From the NCBI GenBank assembly GCA_019307165.1, contig JAFDKD010000176.1:1-6465 (forward strand): DNA of 6,465 bases, read 5' to 3'. The notes under the pieces were generated by a model that saw only the letters and a list, made by a program, of their open reading frames with translations, was not told the DNA's origin and made no database searches. Below, in pieces: positions 1 to 4,502 of this stretch. The stretch is from Deltaproteobacteria bacterium. Its GTDB lineage: Bacteria > Desulfobacterota > DSM-4660 > Desulfatiglandales > Desulfatiglandaceae. Within the stretch, counting starts at the first letter, position 1, and the number at the start of each line of letters is the position of its first letter. Both the position numbers and the translations under genes were made by a program.

Positions 1-27
1 GTATATTCTGAAAGGCTGTATCGAATG

Positions 28-60
28 AAAAAGCGGGCCCGAACGGGCCCGCCTTTTTTT
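28..60 (+). terminator. Rho-independent terminator of an upstream unit
   Basis: A perfect 8-bp GC-only stem (GCGGGCCC at 33-40, GGGCCCGC at 45-52) closes a GAAC tetraloop. One C and then seven T residues (54-60) follow, which is the classic intrinsic terminator form for plus-strand transcription. Five A residues (28-32) precede the stem, so some termination from the opposite strand is also possible. The gene it serves lies left of the window; no coding frame can be assigned in bases 1-30. Confidence 0.85.
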
Positions 61-66
61 ATTCAC

Positions 67-95
67 TTGACATGACTGGAATATTTTAATAGACA
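67..95 (+). promoter_or_regulatory. Candidate sigma-70-type promoter for the surface-protein gene
   Basis: TTGACA at 67-72 matches the -35 consensus exactly. At a 17-bp spacing the -10 position reads TAGACA (90-95), a weak three-of-six match to TATAAT, within an AT-rich stretch. It lies just downstream of the left-edge terminator and about 120 bases before the start at 216, so it is well placed to drive that gene alone. The weak -10 makes the call tentative. No operator or riboswitch fold was recognised in the leader at 96-197. Confidence 0.38.
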
Positions 96-202
96 ATGAA
101 AAATCTTTAGCAATCCCGTAAACTTACAAATTACCATCCTTTCCATCACAATTGTTCAATCGCTGTATCTCCGAGCTTTATTTGCTGTTTATCAGTCATG
201 CC

Positions 203-208
203 AAGGGG
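203..208 (+). promoter_or_regulatory. Ribosome binding site deciding the start at 216
   Basis: AAGGGG lies seven bases before the ATG at 216. The in-frame ATG at 198 has no purine-rich stretch at a suitable distance, and the Shine-Dalgarno would lie inside its coding sequence. The start at 216 also puts a compact, charged N-region directly before the hydrophobic core of a signal peptide. Confidence 0.65.
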
Positions 209-215
209 TAATGAG

Positions 216-296
216 ATGAATCACGCAATAAGGGCGGTCTTCCGGATTTCTATACTCGCCTTCATTCTGTCACTGCTCACCGGCGCTGCATGGGGG
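216..296 (+). other. Sec signal peptide (residues 1-27)
   Basis: A short N-region with Arg at 6 and 10 is followed by a hydrophobic core (residues 11-21, rich in Ile, Leu, Ala and Phe) and a polar end with Thr-Gly-Ala-Ala-Trp-Gly. Ala at -3 and Gly at -1 suit signal peptidase I, leaving Gln28 as the mature N-terminus. There is no lipobox cysteine, so it is not a lipoprotein. Confidence 0.85.
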
Positions 297-3200
297 CAGC
301 CGACCAAGCGGATAGAAATCAAGAAATGCAATGATTCGGACGGCAGCGGAGTGTGCAACGAATCCAGCTACCTTTCGGATTGGAACTTCACCATATATTA
401 TCCCATCGATTCCTATGATGTTAATCTCGATCCGGATTTGGCGAGTTTAAGCAGTTTGCAGGCCACGACCGGCAGCGACGGTACGACCGTGGTGTACATC
501 CCCATCGTTGGTCCCGACGAACGGATCATGATCTGCGAGGCGGTGCAGGGCGGATGGGAACTTACCGGCGTAGAAGGGACAGGGACCTCCTTCCCACCAG
601 AATTTGCAAATGCGGGTAAATGGGAAAATTGTACAGTTTTTCTAGGAAGTAATACGACGCCTATCATGGTCACTTTCAACAACGATGAATATTCAGCAAC
701 CCGCACCATCACCCTTCGAAAGTGTCATGACGAGGACGGCGACGGCAACTGCAACGACGATACGACCGGTCTGCTCGAGGGTTGGGATTTTACCGTTTAT
801 TACCCAGTGGAGCCTGAAGGACAGGTCTATAACCCGGCCAATTGGGAAAGCGATTCAGGAACAACGGGCCTGGACGGAACCTTTTCGCTGACGGACATCC
901 CGGTCCTGGATACCGGGTTCCGCATCATGGTCTGCGAAACCCTGAAATCGGGATGGGCCTTGACCGGAGTCGACGTGACCGCAGCCAACGGCGCAGCTCT
1001 GGCCGCGGGGGAGTTTTCAGAATCAGCGTACGATTATTGCGCCACATTTTTTGGGAATTTTACGAGTGATGAAACCGTCACACTGAACAACGCGCCGACC
1101 AAGCAGATTACCATTCGGAAGTGCAAGGACGACGACGAGAGCGACGATTGTGACGAGGAAACGGGGCCCCTGCTGTCGGAATGGAATTATACCGTCTACT
1201 ACCCGGTGGGGGCGTCTCCGGGCAGCTGGAACAGCGTGTTCGCGACAACGGGCGGCGACGGCACGGTCACGGTCGTGGTACCCGTCGTGAGCACCGATGA
1301 AGGCATCATGATATGCGAATCGGTAAAGGGCGGATGGACGCTGACCGACGTTGTCGGAGGCACTTTTCCTCCTGGTGCGGGATTCGATAATTATCCCAAT
1401 TGCACTGTTCTTGACGGAGATGATAATGCCACTGAGACGGTCGACTTCATCAATGAAGAAACCACAGAAACCCTGTCTTTCAACATAAAAAAGTGTCATG
1501 ACAAAAATGGTGACAGCAAGTGTGCAGACGATACGGGGGACTTAATAGTTGATGAAAGTTGGGAATTTACAATCTGGTATCCCATCGCCCCCAAAGGGCA
1601 GGATGATCCGGGCAATTGGGACTCTCGCGTGGTAACCACCGGTGATAACGGAATCGCGCCGGTAACGGATTTACCGGTTCTGCCCGACAAATTCCGCATC
1701 ATGTTCTGCGAAACGGTGAAAGAGGGGTGGGGATTGACCGGCGCCAGCGACGGAACGCCGGCGACACCCGAGTTTTCGGGATACGACAACTGCATGACCT
1801 TGGAAGATGATTGGATTCCCGAAGACCAATCAATCTTCATGAACAACGCGACCATTGGGTTAACGATCCATAAGTGCGAGGACGCAGACGGGGACGGAAC
1901 TTGTGACGACGACGAGACAGGCCTGGCGGATTGGCATTATACCGTATACTACCCGCTGGCACCCTTAGGTGAGGATCAGGACCCGGACACCTGGAAAACC
2001 ATGACCAAAACAACGGCTGGCGACGACGGCAAGGTCAGCCTCAACGTGCCCATCCTGGATACGGGCCAACGCGTCATGATATGCGAGACGGTAAAAGCGG
2101 GGTGGAAACTGACAGGTTTCGCCGGAAATGTGACACCGGCGGATTACGATTCGGAATTTTCAGGCTATGATAACTGCGCCACGTTTCTGGCGGATAGCAC
2201 GAACCCGGCGCTCCCCGGGACCGTCACGTTCAACAACCAGGAGCCGGAGAGTAATACCCACACGATCACCATACGGAAGTGTGAAGACAAGAATGGTAAC
2301 GGCAACTGTGCGGACTATGTCAACGATTTGCTCGAGGGTTGGGAATTTACCGTCTACTACCCCATCGTACCCGAAGGTCAGGCTTATAACCCGGCCAACT
2401 GGAATCCCCTGCCGGTCGACCCGGATGAGATCATCACCGGTCCAGACGGAACTGTATCGCTGGCTGATTTTCCGATCCTGGATGACGGCTTTCGCGTGAT
2501 GGTCTGCGAAACCGTGAAATCGGGATGGGCCTTGACAGGGGCCTCCGGCGGCGCAGCCCTGGCAGCTGGGGAGTTTACGGAGTCGGCCTATGAAAACTGC
2601 GCCACGTTCAAGGGGGATTCATCGGGCGACCAAACCGTCACCATGAACAACGCCGAGTATCCCAAGGTAAAGGTGGTCAAATACGAGGACCCGGACGGGG
2701 ACGGCAGCAGCGGCACGAACACCCCGAAGGCGGACTGGACGTTTTACCTGGAGCGATCGGACGGAGGCGGATGGGTGGTTGACGATAACTGCACTACTGA
2801 ACCGGACGGGGCCTGCGAAATGACCATGCTGTCGACCGACCCCCACACCTACCGGGTGCGGGAGGACGTGGGCGACTGGATCCTGACGGAGGTGCGAACC
2901 AGGTGGAAGAACAGCTCGGAGAACCGTTCCGATAATAAAGGATGCTCTAGCTATGACCTGAGCGACACCAGCGAAGAATTTGTCCTGGATAGCCTGGGCT
3001 CAGCTGCCACCGTGGAAATGTGGAACTGGCCGCCGCCCGCGTGCCCCATCACCGCGCCGGATCCGGTGTGCGCGGGAGATATCGTTGCCGTATCGGTGAG
3101 TGCGTCCGATTCGGGAAATTTTGACTGTACAAAGCCATACGCGTATGCCTGGTCCGGCGACGGTGCCTTCAGTGATCCCGGCATAGCTGATCCAAACTGG

Positions 3201-4007
3201 ACCGCGTCCGCCACGGGCGGGACCGCCACACTGAGTGTGACCGTCACTTACGGGAGCAACAGCCAGGGGCAGTGCGCGGATTCGGTGGACGTAGAGGTCG
3301 TTCCCGTTCCCACGGCCAATGCCGGACCGGATCAGACCGTCTGTTCCTATGACACCTCGCCGCTCAACGGCCAGGCGACAAATTACGGTTCAATCGTGTG
3401 GTCGGGCGGCCTCGGCACGTTCGACCCCAACGCCAACACGCTGAACCCGGTATACACGCCTCACGAGAGTGAAATCGGGACGGTGGTGACCCTCACGCTG
3501 ACGGCCGTGGCAATTGTTCCCTCAGGGGAAACCGTCAGTCCCTGCGCGAATGCGATGGATACGGTGGACATCACGGTGAAGGCACCTCTCAATTGTGAGA
3601 TCACCCCGGATGAAGCCTCGCAGGATGGGATTGTGGAGCCTTTGTCCAGTCACACGGCATCGGTCACGCCGGTGGCCGGGGCCACCTACGAGTGGTATGT
3701 CAAGGCATTGGTTTCGGACGGCGAGTTAGACCTGATCACCTCGGTGCCGCCTTTCGGCCACAGCATCGACTGGACCGCGCCCGAGTACCCGGTCAACATC
3801 GTGATGAACGTTAGGATCACCGATGCCGACGGCTGCATCTGCGAATACGATCCGCCCTTTGACATGACCATTGGCGTTACGCCGACGGGCATGTTGTTCC
3901 GTGTCTACCGTTATATCCCGTCCCTCACGTCGTGGGGCATATTGTGTGTGGCCGGCCTGTTGGGGGCGGTAGGGCTTACCCGAATGCGAAGAAAGCGGAG
4001 CCGTTGA
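216..4007 (+). CDS. Secreted multi-repeat surface protein with IPTL-CTERM-like sorting tail
   Basis: The 1263-residue product is predicted to be exported and processed at the cell envelope. Residues 1-27 form a Sec signal peptide with likely cleavage after Ala-Trp-Gly. Residues 30-941 hold seven tandem modules of 124-135 residues. Each begins with a short strand and an Asp-rich loop, continues through W-x-F/Y-T-x-Y/W-Y-P and a T-G-x-D-G-T-like turn, and then has an I-M-x-C-E-x-V-x-x-G-W-x-L-T core. This resembles the SpaA/SdrD-B (prealbumin-like) beta-sandwich families. Residues 942 to about 1228 look like PKD/Ig-like domains, including an A-N-A-G-P-D-Q-T-V-C segment. Residues 1234-1263 read IPSLTSWG, a hydrophobic helix and a basic tail, as in IPTL-CTERM proteins sorted by exosortase H. 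An alternative start at 198 would add six residues. Its own promoter and terminator suggest a monocistronic unit. No enzymatic motif is seen. A structural or adhesive role is inference; the exact ligand is unknown. Confidence 0.9.
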   Translation: MNHAIRAVFRISILAFILSLLTGAAWGQPTKRIEIKKCNDSDGSGVCNESSYLSDWNFTIYYPIDSYDVNLDPDLASLSSLQATTGSDGTTVVYIPIVGPDERIMICEAVQGGWELTGVEGTGTSFPPEFANAGKWENCTVFLGSNTTPIMVTFNNDEYSATRTITLRKCHDEDGDGNCNDDTTGLLEGWDFTVYYPVEPEGQVYNPANWESDSGTTGLDGTFSLTDIPVLDTGFRIMVCETLKSGWALTGVDVTAANGAALAAGEFSESAYDYCATFFGNFTSDETVTLNNAPTKQITIRKCKDDDESDDCDEETGPLLSEWNYTVYYPVGASPGSWNSVFATTGGDGTVTVVVPVVSTDEGIMICESVKGGWTLTDVVGGTFPPGAGFDNYPNCTVLDGDDNATETVDFINEETTETLSFNIKKCHDKNGDSKCADDTGDLIVDESWEFTIWYPIAPKGQDDPGNWDSRVVTTGDNGIAPVTDLPVLPDKFRIMFCETVKEGWGLTGASDGTPATPEFSGYDNCMTLEDDWIPEDQSIFMNNATIGLTIHKCEDADGDGTCDDDETGLADWHYTVYYPLAPLGEDQDPDTWKTMTKTTAGDDGKVSLNVPILDTGQRVMICETVKAGWKLTGFAGNVTPADYDSEFSGYDNCATFLADSTNPALPGTVTFNNQEPESNTHTITIRKCEDKNGNGNCADYVNDLLEGWEFTVYYPIVPEGQAYNPANWNPLPVDPDEIITGPDGTVSLADFPILDDGFRVMVCETVKSGWALTGASGGAALAAGEFTESAYENCATFKGDSSGDQTVTMNNAEYPKVKVVKYEDPDGDGSSGTNTPKADWTFYLERSDGGGWVVDDNCTTEPDGACEMTMLSTDPHTYRVREDVGDWILTEVRTRWKNSSENRSDNKGCSSYDLSDTSEEFVLDSLGSAATVEMWNWPPPACPITAPDPVCAGDIVAVSVSASDSGNFDCTKPYAYAWSGDGAFSDPGIADPNWTASATGGTATLSVTVTYGSNSQGQCADSVDVEVVPVPTANAGPDQTVCSYDTSPLNGQATNYGSIVWSGGLGTFDPNANTLNPVYTPHESEIGTVVTLTLTAVAIVPSGETVSPCANAMDTVDITVKAPLNCEITPDEASQDGIVEPLSSHTASVTPVAGATYEWYVKALVSDGELDLITSVPPFGHSIDWTAPEYPVNIVMNVRITDADGCICEYDPPFDMTIGVTPTGMLFRVYRYIPSLTSWGILCVAGLLGAVGLTRMRRKRSR
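303..3038 (+). repeat. Seven tandem ~130-residue cysteine-rich modules
   Basis: Module boundaries, set by the conserved Lys-Cys strand, are R1 303-697/698, R2 699-1097, R3 1098-1469, R4 1470-1850, R5 1851-2255, R6 2256-2657 and R7 2658-3038. R1 to R6 each hold four cysteines at matching places: K-C, then a second Cys nine residues later after an Asp/Asn/Gly loop, then the Cys of the I-M-x-C-E core, and one in the N/Y-C-A/T-x-F/L segment near the end. Each ends in a V-T-x-N-N-like strand. R7 keeps the Asp-rich loop and the G/D-W-x-L-T core but replaces the first three cysteines and gains two others. The closest copies are R2 and R6. R1 resembles R3 and R4 resembles R5. The fold resembles SpaA/SdrD-B modules of Gram-positive adhesins; that assignment rests on motif likeness, not a search. 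Confidence 0.9.
3039..3899 (+). other. PKD/Ig-like domain region
   Basis: About 285 residues (942-1228) of the surface protein are rich in Ser, Thr, Val, Ala and Pro with alternating beta-strand character. Three units can be proposed. The first starts near Cys-Pro-Ile-Thr (residues 942-1032) and has a Y-A-W-S-G-D-G-x-F motif. The second (1033 to about 1124) opens with A-N-A-G-P-D-Q-T-V-C and has an I-V-W-S-G-G-L-G-x-F motif typical of PKD-like domains. The third (about 1125-1228) has Y-E-W-Y and W-T-A-P-E motifs and a D-A-D-G-C-x-C turn. They probably act as a stalk that lifts the repeat array from the membrane, which is inference from position. Confidence 0.65.
3915..4004 (+). other. IPTL-CTERM-like exosortase sorting signal
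   Basis: Residues 1234-1241 read IPSLTSWG, a close variant of the IPTL-x-x-WG signature. A hydrophobic stretch follows at 1242-1255 and a basic end at 1256-1263 (five Arg and one Lys in eight residues). This three-part order at the extreme C-terminus defines the IPTL-CTERM class, whose known partner is exosortase H. Ser replaces the usual Thr at the third position, and a Cys (1244) lies within the helix. No exosortase gene is in this window. Confidence 0.85.
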
Positions 4008-4024
4008 GCATGACGGCCGCATGG

Positions 4025-4057
4025 ACGCCCGGGCCTTGAGGCTCGGGCGTTTTTTAT
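4025..4057 (+). terminator. Rho-independent terminator of the surface-protein gene
   Basis: An 11-bp stem (4025-4035 with 4040-4050) closes a TTGA loop and pairs fully if one G-U wobble is allowed. It is followed by a run of T residues to 4055 and then ATT. It begins 18 bases after the stop codon at 4007, so it ends the surface-protein transcript and argues against read-through into the downstream gene. Confidence 0.9.
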
Positions 4058-4093
4058 TGAGGGGGGACTCTTGCTGCACAGGAACGGTAGCTT

Positions 4094-4126
4094 ATTAAAG
4101 GTAGTCTTTAATACGGTTTAGTATTA
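4094..4126. repeat. Two overlapping, mutually exclusive small hairpins
   Basis: ATTAAAG (4094-4100) can pair with CTTTAAT (4106-4112), while TAATAC (4109-4114) can pair with GTATTA (4121-4126). Both are perfect, and they share bases 4109-4112, so only one can form at a time. They are AT-rich and short, so this could be an operator-type dyad or chance. Confidence 0.35.
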
Positions 4127-4166
4127 AGATTAAAACGTTTACATTCACCGCAAAGTTCACAGAGTT

Positions 4167-4201
4167 TTTTTGCTTTCCGACCTCTCAACGGAAAGCAAAA
4201 A
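4167..4201. repeat. Perfect 13-bp inverted repeat
   Basis: TTTTTGCTTTCCG (4167-4179) and CGGAAAGCAAAAA (4189-4201) are exact reverse complements around a nine-base loop. No T-tract follows the stem on either strand, since the T run is part of the stem itself, so it is not a standard terminator. The preceding segment at about 4144-4164 (CACCGCAAAGTTCACAGAG) resembles a family of intergenic repeats seen in many proteobacterial genomes; that likeness is from memory and untested. Confidence 0.7.
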
Positions 4202-4257
4202 TAACCATCGTTGCGGGAGAAGATAATAATTGCTCGTATTCCGGTCCGAATTTCTTT

Positions 4258-4336
4258 TCCGTCATCCCCGCGCAGGCGGGGATCCAGACAAACGGAGGCA
4301 TGGATTTCCCGCCGCTTTTTGGCGGGGAATGACGGA
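4258..4336. repeat. REP/BIME-like pair of inverted palindromic units
   Basis: Outer arms TCCGTCATCCCCGC (4258-4271) and GCGGGGAATGACGGA (4322-4336) are reverse complements except for one bulged base. Inside are two hairpins: CCCCGC/GCGGGG around GCAG (4266-4281), and one formed by TTCCCGCC (about 4306-4313) with GGCGGGGAA (about 4321-4329). Each unit follows the pattern GTCAT-(T)CCCCGC-loop-GCGGG-ATCCA, and the second is in inverted orientation. This is the common proteobacterial palindrome whose translation gives spurious W-I-P-A-C-A-G-M-T peptides. Such units may be moved by RAYT-type transposases or may act on mRNA ends; no transposase is present here. Confidence 0.75.
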
Positions 4337-4502
4337 TTTCGTGTTGCATAAGGAAGTCCAAGAAAAGCGACATCGTTTGAAACCAACTTCAGTTTGATTC
4401 ATCTTCCATGTGAACAGATGTTATTGGATGCTTGAAACTCTACGTGGGAATTTGCAGAGCGGTATCATTCGTGCGCGAACTCCTGCGGGTAATCGGTTCA
4501 TT

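Larger units (their letters stand above)
4058..4502. other. Intergenic spacer with palindromes and no credible gene
   Basis: This spacer of about 445 bases is AT-richer than both genes and holds three palindromic structures listed separately. The minus-strand open frames across it translate repeat DNA and are not counted as genes. A weak promoter candidate for the downstream gene is TTGAAA (4377-4382) with CATCTT (4400-4405) at 17-bp spacing. If real, transcription would start near 4412, which fits a translation start at 4503 better than one at 4410. Another weak pair is TTGCTG (4071-4076) with TATTAA (4093-4098). Neither is strong. Confidence 0.5.

Noticed and set aside
1023..1499. A 158-codon minus-strand frame within the repeat gene
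   Set aside because: It lies opposite conserved repeats, and its translation has no recognisable features. The repeat periodicity supports only the plus frame.
303..2657. N-linked glycosylation sequons (N-x-S/T) across the repeats
   Set aside because: They are common in R1 and R3 but not kept at matching positions in other modules, so they look incidental.
303..3038. Dockerin or EF-hand assignment for the Asp-rich loops
   Set aside because: Dockerins need two paired 22-residue loop-helix motifs. Here there is one loop per 130-residue beta-rich module, so SpaA/SdrD-B-like is the better fit.
303..3038. CRISPR array as an explanation of the periodic repeats
   Set aside because: The period is about 390 bases, the repeats are diverged at DNA level, and the region is one continuous coding frame.
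4167..4201. Inverted repeat as a terminator
   Set aside because: No T-tract follows the stem on either strand. The T and A runs are part of the stem, and a stronger terminator already lies at 4025-4057.
4108..4386. Minus-strand open frames in the spacer (also 4185-4373)
   Set aside because: They translate the palindromic repeats, giving peptides such as W-I-P-A-C-A-G-M-T and L-C-E-L-C-G-E that recur as spurious predictions. They lack ribosome sites and cross hairpins.
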